DNA of 64,000 nt from Elusimicrobiota bacterium (GCA_027406905.1 DAHZHT010000006.1:1-64000); one strand, 5' to 3'; shown: positions 54,190-62,599, counted from the stretch's first letter. The notes: generated by a model not told the origin, from the letters alone. Numbers and translations: made by a program.

Positions 54190-54772
54190 AATCTCCCGTT
54201 TTAACCCAGGCGGCATTGGCCTCATCGGTGTCGATGTGGAACTCAAGGCTGAAATCTGTCGATATCCGGCATAAAACATTGGTAAAAACCAACTCCCGCG
54301 GCCCGCCGATGCCCGCGCGCACGGAAACAATCTCGCCTTCTCTAATCCCCATCGCCTCGGCTTCGGAAGGGCTAAAATGGATATGACGACTGGCAATGAC
54401 CAAGCCTTCCTTGACTTCCAAGGTTCCTTTAGGACCGGTAATTTTAATCGGGCTTGAGCCCCCGAGATCTCCAGAGCCCCGAACCGGCGGGCGAAGCCCC
54501 AATTGAGAAGCGTCGGTTTTGGCGATTTCCACCTGGGTCTTTTTGCGATGCGGAGCGATTAATCGAACGTTTTCGATTTTCCCTTTGGGACCTTCAAGGT
54601 TGACAGTCTCATAACAGGCCCAAAAACCTGGCTGTTTAACGGAGCGAAATTTCCGAGGCTGAGTTCCTTCGCCAAACAAAAAATTCCAATCCACTTGGCA
54701 TAAATGGACATGACGATTGGAAACGCCGATAGGAATAGGCGTCTCGTAGCGAGATTTTAAAGGCTCAGGCAT
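54170..54772 (-). CDS. pduL: PduL-type phosphotransacylase
   Basis: About 200 residues from ATG 54772 (AGGAGGG upstream), overlapping tpiA by 8 nt. The two metal-binding halves are visible: PIGVSNRHVHL and LVIASRHIHFSPSEAEAMGI, plus RGSGDLGGSSPIKITGPKG and FHIDTDEANAAW at the end. PduL interconverts acyl-CoA and acyl phosphate, normally in bacterial microcompartments. No shell (BMC-domain) genes occur in the window and no encapsulation peptide is evident at the N-terminus. It could turn acetyl-CoA into acetyl phosphate for ATP formation. Confidence 0.92.
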   Translation of the reverse strand: MPEPLKSRYETPIPIGVSNRHVHLCQVDWNFLFGEGTQPRKFRSVKQPGFWACYETVNLEGPKGKIENVRLIAPHRKKTQVEIAKTDASQLGLRPPVRGSGDLGGSSPIKITGPKGTLEVKEGLVIASRHIHFSPSEAEAMGIREGEIVSVRAGIGGPRELVFTNVLCRISTDFSLEFHIDTDEANAAWVKTGDYVYIQK

Positions 54773-55544
54773 GAATCGCCCTCCTAACAAAATTAATGAT
54801 CCTTAAAAAGGAATCCGCTTTAAGACTTTCCCCGCCAACTAAAACACCGTCGATATCGGGAGTAGACATCAAAGCGTCAATACTATCGGTTTTAACCGAA
54901 CCCCCATAGATAATTCGCGTCTGAAGAGAAAATTCATTGTCAAACAAAGCCGCCAGACGGTTGCGGATAAAATCATGCATGCCTTGGGCTTGTTCGGGAG
55001 TCGCGGTTTGTCCCGTCCCAATCGCCCAAACCGGCTCATAGGCGATAGTCAGAGATTCCAATTTTTGCCGCACAAACCCGGCAATAGCCTCTTGAATCTG
55101 CGAATCAATCACCTCCCGGGCCTTTTGCGACTGATGCTCCTGAAGGGTTTCTCCCACGCACAAAACAGGAAACAAGCCCGCATCCAAAACCGCGCCGATT
55201 TTTTTGCGCAAATCAGCGCTCTTTTCTCCAAAAATAATTCGCCTCTCGCTGTGCCCGATTAAAACGGCCCGGCAACCGGCGTCTTTAAGCTGAAGCGCGG
55301 AAACTTCTCCGGTAAAGGGCCCTGATTTTTCCCAAAACACGTTTTGCGCCCCCAACCAAATAGGGCTTGAAGACACGACCGCCCTGACCGCGCTAAGCGC
55401 GGTAAAAGGCACAAAGAGAGAGACATCGCAGCGCGGAGTATCCGGCAAAGAAGACTTAATTCTTTTCGCTAAGGCCTCGGACTCGGCAATGTCTAAATTC
55501 ATCTTCCAATTGCCAGCAATCAGGGGCTTTCGATGATGAGGCAT
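54765..55544 (-). CDS. tpiA: Triosephosphate isomerase
   Basis: A 259-residue glycolytic enzyme. AGNWKMN near the start holds the catalytic Lys, IGHSERR the catalytic His, and AYEPVWAIGTGQTATPEQA the catalytic Glu and hinge loop; IIYGGSVKTDSI and DGVLVGGESLKADSFL bind phosphate. Length is normal. As first gene of the tpiA-pduL-deoC-ALDH transcript it would convert the glyceraldehyde 3-phosphate made by DeoC. Confidence 0.95.
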   Translation of the reverse strand: MPHHRKPLIAGNWKMNLDIAESEALAKRIKSSLPDTPRCDVSLFVPFTALSAVRAVVSSSPIWLGAQNVFWEKSGPFTGEVSALQLKDAGCRAVLIGHSERRIIFGEKSADLRKKIGAVLDAGLFPVLCVGETLQEHQSQKAREVIDSQIQEAIAGFVRQKLESLTIAYEPVWAIGTGQTATPEQAQGMHDFIRNRLAALFDNEFSLQTRIIYGGSVKTDSIDALMSTPDIDGVLVGGESLKADSFLRIINFVRRAIHA

Positions 55545-55553
55545 TCTAATTTC

Positions 55554-55582
55554 ATTTTACCGCTTTCCATCCCTGCCGTCAA
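55554..55582 (-). promoter_or_regulatory. Promoter of the tpiA-pduL-deoC-ALDH operon
   Basis: On the minus strand TTGACG (55577-55582), 17-bp spacer, TAAAAT (55554-55559). The -10 ends 9 nt before the tpiA ATG and no ribosome binding site is visible. Confidence 0.65.
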
Positions 55583-55640
55583 TCAAACTTTTTGAATTCG
55601 TGATAAAACTTGCCGAGACTTAAGAAAAAATGTTTAGATT

Positions 55641-56279
55641 ATGATTATGAATATTATCCCTCAAGTCATTGAAAGATCAAACCAAGGCTCCGTGATCGGC
55701 TACGACATCTATTCTCGCCTTTTAAGAGATCGCATTATTTTCGTCGGAGGATATGAAGGCGAGTTTACGACCGATTCCGCCAATATCCTCATCGCCCAGC
55801 TTTTATATTTGGAATCAGATGACAATACCAAGGACATCAACCTCTATATCAACTCCCCCGGAGGCATGGTCACGGCGGGACTCGCCGTCTATGATACGAT
55901 GCAATACATCAAGTCTCCGATTACAACCATCTGTATGGGAATGGCGATGTCTTTTGGCGCGGTCATTCTGGCCGCCGGATCGAAGGGCAAGCGCTTTGCA
56001 CTGCCGCAATCGCGAATTATGATTCACCAACCCCTGGTCGGCGGAATCTCAGGGCAAGCCACCGATATTATCGTGGAAGCCAAGGAAATGGCCTATATTC
56101 GCAAAAATCTCGAGCAGATTCTCGCCAAACACACAGGGCAACCGGTTGAAAAAATGGCGCGGGACATGGAGCGAAATTATTATATGTCCGCGGAAGAGGC
56201 CAAGGAATACGGGATCATCGATGAGGTCCTGACCGGCGCTAAAATCGACGCGTTGCGAGCCACTCTCACCGCGAAATAA
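55641..56279 (+). CDS. clpP: ATP-dependent Clp protease proteolytic subunit with Ser-His-Asn triad
   Basis: A 212-residue Clp[38 protein letters not shown], the nucleophile Ser104 in [11 protein letters not shown] and His129 in SRIMIHQPL are present. The third triad residue, Asp171 in E. coli (ERDRF), aligns with Asn179 here ([15 protein letters not shown]). A similar Asn occurs in Listeria ClpP1. It forms the tetradecameric chamber that works with ClpX/ClpA; no Clp ATPase gene is adjacent. TAGATT ends 6 nt before the second ATG (55647), which may be the true start. Confidence 0.93.
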   Translation: MIMNIIPQVIERSNQGSVIGYDIYSRLLRDRIIFVGGYEGEFTTDSANILIAQLLYLESDDNTKDINLYINSPGGMVTAGLAVYDTMQYIKSPITTICMGMAMSFGAVILAAGSKGKRFALPQSRIMIHQPLVGGISGQATDIIVEAKEMAYIRKNLEQILAKHTGQPVEKMARDMERNYYMSAEEAKEYGIIDEVLTGAKIDALRATLTAK

Positions 56280-56301
56280 AACGCCACAGGTTATTGCCGG
56301 A

Positions 56302-56322
56302 GAATTGGGGACTGTCCCCATC
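56302..56322. repeat. Palindromic repeat between clpP and pilB
   Basis: GAATTGGGGACTGTCCCCATC with the palindromic core GGGGAC-T-GTCCCC, the same family as 27641, 51649 and 51679. It lies 22 nt after the clpP stop. The hairpin has no T run, so it is not a standard terminator. A half copy, GAATTGGGGACT, lies at 5391-5402 after arsC-acr3. Confidence 0.85.
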
Positions 56323-56328
56323 TAAGCA

Positions 56329-56357
56329 TTGACAAAACCGCGTTCCTAGATTACCCT
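56329..56357 (+). promoter_or_regulatory. Promoter of the pilBTC operon
   Basis: A consensus -35 TTGACA (56329-56334) with a weak -10 TACCCT (56352-56357) at 17 bp. The pilB ATG lies 9 nt further and has no ribosome binding site. Confidence 0.5.
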
Positions 56358-56366
56358 ACTAGTGTC

Positions 56367-58148
56367 ATGCCAAATCTGGAACCTTCCTTGTCTTTGGGTC
56401 TGCCCCGGCGCCTGACGGAACTTTTGGTCACCCAAGGACTTCTCAGCCAAGAACAGCTGGCTGAAGCCTTAAGCGAACAGCACAAAACCGGCGGGAAGAT
56501 CGGCTCGATTTTGATTTCAAAGGGTCTATTGACCGAAGAGCAGTTCCTGTCATTTTTAGGAGACCAGTGCGGAATTCGCTACGTCTCTTTGTCCGAATTT
56601 AAATTTGAAGACGATATTTTAGATCTCATCCCCGAATCCATCGCGCGCCAACATATCCTCATTCCCTGCCGCAAATCCGAGGACAATGTTTTAACCGTCG
56701 CGGTTTCCGATCCGCTCAACGTGATGGTCTTAGACGATCTGAAAATGATCACGGGCTCTGAGATATCGGCAGTGCTTGCCTCAGAATCCGAAATCATGGC
56801 CGCTATCGATAAAGGATACCACGCGATCAGCGCGGAAGAAGCCCTCGATGAAATCGTCCATCAAAGCGACGCCTCCGCTAACGCTACGGATATCGCCTTG
56901 GACAATGAAGCGGAAAGCCAAGAAGTCGTCGAGGATGTCAGGGGTCTTGAAAAATCCGCCTCGGACGCGCCCGTAATCAAGATGGTCAATCTCATCTTAT
57001 CCAATGCGGTCAAGGAACACGCCTCCGACATTCACATCGAGGCTTTTCCCAAGGAAATACGCGTTCGCTACCGTATCGACGGCGTTTTGCATGAGAGAGC
57101 GTCCCCTCCCAAGAAATTTCATCAAGCGATGACAACCCGCATTAAAATCATGGCGAACCTCAATATCGCCGAGCGCCGTATTCCCCAGGACGGGCGCATT
57201 AAAATTAAAGCCAATGGCAAAGAAATAGATTTACGCGTATCGGTTCTGCCTTGCGCCCCTGGAGAAAAAATCGTCATGCGTATTCTGGATTCCTCCGGAC
57301 TTAAAGTCCAGATGAATCAATTGGGCTTTGAACCGGAAGCCTTGGCCGTGTTTAACAAGGCAATGAACGCCCCCTACGGAATTAACCTCATCACCGGCCC
57401 CACGGGCTCGGGAAAATCAACCACTCTTTATTCAGCTTTGGCCAATTTAAACACCCCCGACACCAATATTTTAACCGTTGAAGATCCGGTAGAATATCAA
57501 CTCCACGGAATCAACCAGGTCCAGGTCAATCCTCACGCAGGGCTGACCTTTGCCTCGGCTCTGCGCTCTTTTTTACGACAAGACCCTGACATCATCATGG
57601 TCGGAGAAACCCGCGATCTCGAAACCGCTCAAATCGCCATCAACGCCGCTTTGACGGGACATCTGGTCTTTACCACCCTTCACACTAACGACGCCCCTAG
57701 TTCCATCACCCGTCTTTCGATGATGGGAGTAGAGCCCTTCTTAATCAGCGCCGCCGTTTTGATGGTTGAAGCTCAGAGACTGGTGCGCAGCATCTGCCCT
57801 AAGTGCAAGGAAGCTTACGAAGTTGACGTGGGATCTCTGATCAAACACAATATCTCGGAAGAGGCGTTAAAACCCAAAAATGGGAAGGTCACCCTTTACA
57901 AAGGAAAGGGATGCGATTACTGCGCCCAAACAGGGTATCGCGGACGTTTGGGGCTCTATGAAGTTTTAGAGCTCACTGATCCGATACGGGAGTTAATTTT
58001 AAATAAGGCCCCGGCGTCTGAAATAAAGAAAATTGGAATTAAGCAGGGAATGCTGACCCTACGCGCCTGCGCTTTAAGAAAACTTCTGGAAGGAACGACC
58101 ACGGTAGAAGAGATGATTCGCGTCACGGCCTCTGATATCGAGACATGA
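56367..58148 (+). CDS. pilB: Type IV pilus assembly ATPase PilB (GspE family)
   Basis: A 593-residue ATPase that drives pilus extension. Residues 1-140 are an N-terminal GspE/MshEN domain (LLVTQGLLSQEQLAEALSEQ), followed by the secretion ATPase core: Walker A GPTGSGKSTT, Asp box LTVEDPVEY, Walker B IIMVGETRDLETAQIA, His box TTLHTNDAPSSI, and a zinc tetracysteine module (CPKC ... CDYCAQTGYRGR). Complete by these criteria. First gene of pilB-pilT-pilC. Confidence 0.93.
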   Translation: MPNLEPSLSLGLPRRLTELLVTQGLLSQEQLAEALSEQHKTGGKIGSILISKGLLTEEQFLSFLGDQCGIRYVSLSEFKFEDDILDLIPESIARQHILIPCRKSEDNVLTVAVSDPLNVMVLDDLKMITGSEISAVLASESEIMAAIDKGYHAISAEEALDEIVHQSDASANATDIALDNEAESQEVVEDVRGLEKSASDAPVIKMVNLILSNAVKEHASDIHIEAFPKEIRVRYRIDGVLHERASPPKKFHQAMTTRIKIMANLNIAERRIPQDGRIKIKANGKEIDLRVSVLPCAPGEKIVMRILDSSGLKVQMNQLGFEPEALAVFNKAMNAPYGINLITGPTGSGKSTTLYSALANLNTPDTNILTVEDPVEYQLHGINQVQVNPHAGLTFASALRSFLRQDPDIIMVGETRDLETAQIAINAALTGHLVFTTLHTNDAPSSITRLSMMGVEPFLISAAVLMVEAQRLVRSICPKCKEAYEVDVGSLIKHNISEEALKPKNGKVTLYKGKGCDYCAQTGYRGRLGLYEVLELTDPIRELILNKAPASEIKKIGIKQGMLTLRACALRKLLEGTTTVEEMIRVTASDIET

Positions 58149-58176
58149 ATAGACATCTAACATCTAAGGAGAAATT

Positions 58177-59250
58177 ATGGCCTCTCTGAGCGAACTCTTT
58201 ATATTGATGCATCAGCGCGGAGCCTCCGATTTACATTTGACCGTTGGAGCTCCGCCAACTCTTCGCATTGATGGAGAACTCGTGCCCACCCCGTTTGAGA
58301 AACTGACACCGGAAACGACCCAACAACTGATTTTCTCGCTTCTTAACGACCAACAAAAACAGCGCTTTGACTCAACTAATGAGCTCGATCTGGCCCTGGG
58401 AATCAAGGGCATTGGGCGCCTGCGCGTCAATATCTTTAGACAACGCGGAGCCGTCGGGGCCGCCATCCGTTCGATCCCCAACCAATTCAAGACCTTTGAA
58501 CAATTAGGCCTTCCAAAGGCTGTAGAGGATCTAGTCAATATCCCCAAAGGACTGATATTAGTCACCGGTCCAACGGGCTCCGGAAAATCAACGACCTTGG
58601 CCAGCATTATTGACTATATCAACGAGCGCCACACCTTGCATATCGTCACCGTCGAAGACCCTATTGAATACGTCCATTCGCATAAGAAATCCATCATCAA
58701 TCAAAGAGAAGTGGGTCAAGACACGGAAAGTTTCCCCACCGCCCTTAAATATGTTCTCCGGCAAGATCCCAACGTCATATTAATCGGGGAGTTGCGCGAT
58801 TTAGACACGATTTCATCGGCGTTGACCATCGCGGAAACCGGACACTTGGTCTTTGGAACCCTTCACACCAACGATTGCGCGCAGTCCATCAACCGCCTCA
58901 TTGACGTTTTCCCGCCCCATCAGATCAATCAAATCCGGGTTCAACTGTCCTTTGTTCTCCAAGCCGTATTATCCCAGCAACTTTTGTCGAACGCTTCAGG
59001 AATGGGAAGAGCTTTAGCCTGTGAACTTCTTGTAGTCACATCGGCTGTCCGCAATTTAATCCGAGAGCAAAAAATAGAGCAGATTCAGCTCTCGATCCAG
59101 ACCGGAGCCAAATTTGGAATGCAGACGATGAATCAGTCCTTGGCGAATTTATGCCGCACGAGAAAAATCACTCCCCAAGAAGCCTTTTTACACTCAACAG
59201 ACCCTGAAGATCTCAAGAGACTCCTCAATCAAGGCCAATTAGTGGTCTAA
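58177..59250 (+). CDS. pilT: Type IV pilus retraction ATPase PilT
   Basis: A 357-residue retraction motor. It starts SELFILMHQRGASDLHLTVG, has Walker A GPTGSGKSTT, IVTVEDPIEYVH, ILIGELRDLDTISSALTIAE, FGTLHTNDCAQSINRLIDVF and the C-terminal AIRNLIRE-type helix SAVRNLIREQKIEQI that is diagnostic for PilT. AAGGAGAAA lies before the ATG. It depolymerises the pilus, giving twitching or DNA uptake. Confidence 0.94.
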   Translation: MASLSELFILMHQRGASDLHLTVGAPPTLRIDGELVPTPFEKLTPETTQQLIFSLLNDQQKQRFDSTNELDLALGIKGIGRLRVNIFRQRGAVGAAIRSIPNQFKTFEQLGLPKAVEDLVNIPKGLILVTGPTGSGKSTTLASIIDYINERHTLHIVTVEDPIEYVHSHKKSIINQREVGQDTESFPTALKYVLRQDPNVILIGELRDLDTISSALTIAETGHLVFGTLHTNDCAQSINRLIDVFPPHQINQIRVQLSFVLQAVLSQQLLSNASGMGRALACELLVVTSAVRNLIREQKIEQIQLSIQTGAKFGMQTMNQSLANLCRTRKITPQEAFLHSTDPEDLKRLLNQGQLVV

Positions 59251-59263
59251 CAAAAAATGAACC

Positions 59264-60484
59264 ATGCCTACATTTGCCTATAAGGTCAAAGCGGGAGACG
59301 GAAAAATCACCTCCGGCGCCATTGACGCCGACGCGCCACGTTCCGCCATTGATCGCTTAAGAGCCCAAAAACTGGTCGTTCTCGAAATCGCCGAGAAAAA
59401 AGCCGGACTATCGGACAAGTTTAAGGGTTTTCTAAAAGGCAAAGTCTCTTCAAAAGAGCTGACCCTTTTCTCCCGGCAACTCGCGACCTTGGTCGCGGCC
59501 GGAGTGCCCATCGTTCAGAGCCTCAGCATTTTAGAGGGGCAGGCGGAGAACAAAACCTTCCACGAAGTATTGACAGCGGTCAAAACCGACATCGAAGGCG
59601 GACTCTCCATTTCCGACGCTTTGAAAAAACATCCGCGCGCTTTTCCCGATCTCTATACCGCGATGGTCAAGGCCGGAGAGCTCGGCGGAATTCTCGACTC
59701 CATTCTTGAACGTTTAAGCGTCTATTTGGAAAGTTCCGAAGCCCTCAAGGGCAAGGTCAAATCGGCGATGACCTACCCCATCGTCGTTTTAAGTATTTGC
59801 GCCGCAGTCACGATTTTCCTCCTCATTTTCGTCATTCCAACTTTTAAGTCGATTTTCGCCAGTTTTCATTCCGCCCTACCGGCCCCGACCCAAGCGCTTC
59901 TCGATCTCTCGGATTTTCTTAGACATAATTTCTGGATTATTTTCGTCGTTCCGCTGGCCGCCTGGAGGGGCTTTAAGGTCGCTTACGCGAATCCTAAAAG
60001 TCGGCGGTGGATTGATGGCCAGATACTCAAACTCCCCATGTTTGGAGTTATATTGCGGAAATTCGCCATTGCCCGCTTTTCAAGAACTCTTGGCACTCTC
60101 GTTAAATCCGGGGTTCCCATCCTCCAAGCTCTAGAAACCGTCGCTCAAACCGCCGGAAACGTAGTCATCGAAGACGCCATTTTGTCGGCAAGACAAGCCA
60201 TCAAAGAAGGCGGACACTTAAGCGAACCTCTTAAAAAATCGGGCATTTTCCCGACCATGGTGACCTCCATGATATCCGTCGGGGAAGAGACGGGAAACCT
60301 GGATCAAATGCTCCAGAAAATAGCCGATTTTTATGACGGTGAAGTCGACTCCGCTGTCAAAGGCCTAACCTCGATGATCGAGCCTATCGTAATCGTGATT
60401 ATGGGAATTATCATCGGTTCTATTGTCATCGCGATGTTCCTGCCGATGTTCGACATGGATGAACTGGTCAGCAAAACCCAGTAG
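59264..60484 (+). CDS. pilC: Type IV pilus inner-membrane platform protein PilC
   Basis: A 406-residue protein with two T2SSF domains. The N-terminal GAIDADAPRSAIDRLRAQKL is followed by KELTLFSRQLATLVAAGVPI, MTYPIVVLSICAAVTIFLLI (helix 1), RFSRTLGTLVKSGVPILQAL in the second repeat and a C-terminal EPIVIVIMGIIIGSIVIAM helix. It couples PilB and PilT to the pilus. Major pilin and PilMNOPQ are not in the window. Confidence 0.93.
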   Translation: MPTFAYKVKAGDGKITSGAIDADAPRSAIDRLRAQKLVVLEIAEKKAGLSDKFKGFLKGKVSSKELTLFSRQLATLVAAGVPIVQSLSILEGQAENKTFHEVLTAVKTDIEGGLSISDALKKHPRAFPDLYTAMVKAGELGGILDSILERLSVYLESSEALKGKVKSAMTYPIVVLSICAAVTIFLLIFVIPTFKSIFASFHSALPAPTQALLDLSDFLRHNFWIIFVVPLAAWRGFKVAYANPKSRRWIDGQILKLPMFGVILRKFAIARFSRTLGTLVKSGVPILQALETVAQTAGNVVIEDAILSARQAIKEGGHLSEPLKKSGIFPTMVTSMISVGEETGNLDQMLQKIADFYDGEVDSAVKGLTSMIEPIVIVIMGIIIGSIVIAMFLPMFDMDELVSKTQ

Positions 60485-60487
60485 ACC

Positions 60488-61792
60488 CTATTGATTTAGG
60501 AGTTTTTTATCCCTGAGAAAGCGGTGATAGCCAATTCCAAAGCGATGAGCCTCATTCCTTAAGTTTTCCAAAAGATTGCGAGCCAAGCTCCCGCGTTCCA
60601 GGATAATCGATTGCGGTTGCGTAAGAATAAAGACCTCCTCCAGGCGCTTGGCCAAGGAAATCACGGGAACAGAAACCCCGATTTCTTTAAGCGCCGCGGC
60701 CGCCGCAGACAATTGCCCCTTGCCACCGTCAATTAAAATCAGATCCGGATAAGGCTGGTCTTCTCGTTTGAGCCTAAGATATCTTCGGCGCACCGCTTCT
60801 CCCATTGATTTAAAGTCGTCAATTCCTGCGGTCTCTTGAATCCGGAAGCGACGGTAATGCGCCTTATTCGGAACCCCTCCTTTAAAACAAACCATCGCGG
60901 CCACGGTTTCATGCCCCTGAAAATGAGAGATATCAAAACACTCAATATGAAAAGGCGGATTTTTAAGAGACAACACTTTCTGAAGCGCGCTCACCGCGCG
61001 GGAAGAACCGATGGTATCGCTTAAATCCTCGGATTTAAGCGCCCTCAAGCGCACGTTTTCCCCCATCTGGGATAAGGCGGAAACGCTGTCTCTTAAGCGC
61101 GCCGCCCGTTCGTAATCGAGTTTAAGAGAAGCGCTCTTCATTTCTTGAGTGAGAGAATTTTGAAGTTTCTGATATTGCCCACTGAAGAAAAACCTCGCGT
61201 TTTCAACCTCTCGGCGATATTCCTCATATGAAATGAGCCCGGCACAAGGGGCCGGACAATCGCCGGTATGGTAATAGAGGCAGGAATTGATTTTCGCCGG
61301 AGATAGGGGACGCTCAAACCCGAAATCCCACCGGCAGGGCCGCAAGCGAAAATATTTGCGCCGCCACAAAAAACGCAAAAGAGCGCGCACGGGAGAAACC
61401 TTGGGAAATGGGCCAAAATAAGCGGCGCCGTCAGAACTTTTTCTGCGCACAAGGAAAATTCGCGGAAAATCCTCCTGAAGGCTAATCTTGACATAGGGAT
61501 AGGCCTTGTCATCCTTGAGCGCGATATTAAAAAAAGGCTGTTTCTCCTTAATGAGGCTCCGCTCAAGCAAAAGAGCTTCTCTTTCCGAATCGCATGGAAT
61601 ATAATCAATTTTCCGGATGAGTGGAACCAAAACCGAGGTTTTTAAATTCGCGCGCGCCGGATTAAAATACTGCGCAACGCGCTTAGCCAAATCCTTAGCC
61701 TTTCCGATATAGAGAATTTCTGAAGCGGCATCTCTCATCAGATAGACTCCGCAAACATGCGGGACGTGCCCGTAGACGTCTTTTCTATCCAT
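60488..61792 (-). CDS. uvrC: UvrC-like excinuclease subunit lacking the C-terminal HhH region
   Basis: A 434-residue protein; standard UvrC has about 600. Residues 10-90 are the GIY-YIG nuclease (CGVYLMRDAASEILYIGKAK, 3' incision), residues about 205-240 a UVR motif (LKLDYERAARLRDSVSAL) for UvrB binding, and residues about 280-425 the RNase H-like nuclease for 5' incision (ECFDISHFQGHETVAAMVCF, DLILIDGGKGQL, RNEAHRFGIGYHR). A zinc/iron-like Cys group (NSCLYYHTGDCPAPCAGL) is kept. The chain ends 10 residues after the nuclease, so the helix-hairpin-helix pair is missing. The stop lies 3 bp from the convergent pilC stop. Confidence 0.88.
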   Translation of the reverse strand: MDRKDVYGHVPHVCGVYLMRDAASEILYIGKAKDLAKRVAQYFNPARANLKTSVLVPLIRKIDYIPCDSEREALLLERSLIKEKQPFFNIALKDDKAYPYVKISLQEDFPRIFLVRRKSSDGAAYFGPFPKVSPVRALLRFLWRRKYFRLRPCRWDFGFERPLSPAKINSCLYYHTGDCPAPCAGLISYEEYRREVENARFFFSGQYQKLQNSLTQEMKSASLKLDYERAARLRDSVSALSQMGENVRLRALKSEDLSDTIGSSRAVSALQKVLSLKNPPFHIECFDISHFQGHETVAAMVCFKGGVPNKAHYRRFRIQETAGIDDFKSMGEAVRRRYLRLKREDQPYPDLILIDGGKGQLSAAAAALKEIGVSVPVISLAKRLEEVFILTQPQSIILERGSLARNLLENLRNEAHRFGIGYHRFLRDKKLLNQ

Positions 61793-61817
61793 GGTAATTA
61801 GTATACGTAAATGGCTA

Positions 61818-61846
61818 TTGACAAACGAAAAATTGGGGGTTACACT
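61818..61846 (+). promoter_or_regulatory. Promoter of the ankyrin-repeat gene
   Basis: TTGACA (61818-61823), 17-bp spacer, TACACT (61841-61846). A leader of about 12 nt with AGGGTGAG precedes the ATG at 61865. It is divergent from uvrC. Confidence 0.7.
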
Positions 61847-61864
61847 GAGAAAAGGGTGAGAAAA

Positions 61865-62599
61865 ATGACCCGATCTCTTTCGTGGGCACTGGTAGCTCTG
61901 GTTTTATCATTACCGTTTACTCAAGCCTTTGCAGCGAATTTAAACTCAAGTTTGATTACGGCCGTCAAACAAGGACAGGAAAGCTCGGCTTTGAGTTTCT
62001 TATCCCAGGGCGCCAATCCCAACGCCTTTGATTCCTATGGATACACGGCAACCATGTGGGCGGTCAGCCGCGGAAACCCCGCTCTTCTATCCGCTCTTTT
62101 GAAAGCGGGAGGAGATCTTGCGCACGTGCCAGCCTCCTTTAATCCCGTCATCGAAGCCGCAAAGGCGGGAAATTCGGGAAATATTTCGCTTCTAAGCTCC
62201 TTAGGCTACTCCGTCAGCCCCCCCGATGCTCTTGGAAATACCGCCCTGATGTATGCCGCGGTCATTGGTTCCACCTCATCGGTTCAAGCTCTCCTGAGCG
62301 AGAAAGCCAATATCAACGCGCAGGACATCCATGGCCAAACGGCCTTAATTAAATCCGCCCAAAATGGGAACGCCGCCATGGTTTCATTTCTCGCCTCTAA
62401 TGGCGCCGACATCAACGCCCAAGACCATTTTGGATACAGCGCGCTAATGTGGGCGGCACACAATGGACAACTACCCGCAGTCCAAGCCCTCTTATCAAGC
62501 CATGCTTTGACCTCGCTTGAAGGCCGCGATGGGCTGACGGCCTTAACCATCGCCCAAAAGCGCGGCTACACCCAAATTGCCACTATCCTCAAAGGCTAA
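61865..62599 (+). CDS. Exported ankyrin-repeat protein
   Basis: About 244 residues with a signal peptide (WALVALVLSLPFTQAFA) and roughly six ankyrin repeats covering the rest. The clearest units are NALGNTALMYAAVIGSTSSV-like at residue about 130, GQTALIKSAQNGNAAMVSFL and GYSALMWAAHNGQLPAVQAL, each followed by a loop with GADINAQD. Ankyrin stacks bind protein partners; here the partner would be periplasmic or outside the cell. The start is ATG 61865; an upstream in-frame ATG lies in front of the promoter. Confidence 0.85.
   Translation: MTRSLSWALVALVLSLPFTQAFAANLNSSLITAVKQGQESSALSFLSQGANPNAFDSYGYTATMWAVSRGNPALLSALLKAGGDLAHVPASFNPVIEAAKAGNSGNISLLSSLGYSVSPPDALGNTALMYAAVIGSTSSVQALLSEKANINAQDIHGQTALIKSAQNGNAAMVSFLASNGADINAQDHFGYSALMWAAHNGQLPAVQALLSSHALTSLEGRDGLTALTIAQKRGYTQIATILKG

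Noticed and set aside
54190-54396. 69-codon N-terminal extension of deoC
   Set aside because: It is the pduL gene read in another frame; ATG 54189 has a strong ribosome binding site.
50793-55544. A complete bacterial microcompartment locus around pduL and deoC
   Set aside because: No BMC-domain shell protein occurs anywhere in the 64 kb and no encapsulation peptide is evident.
56302-56322. Rho-independent terminator of clpP
   Set aside because: The palindrome has no T run and belongs to the repeat family found inside coding regions.
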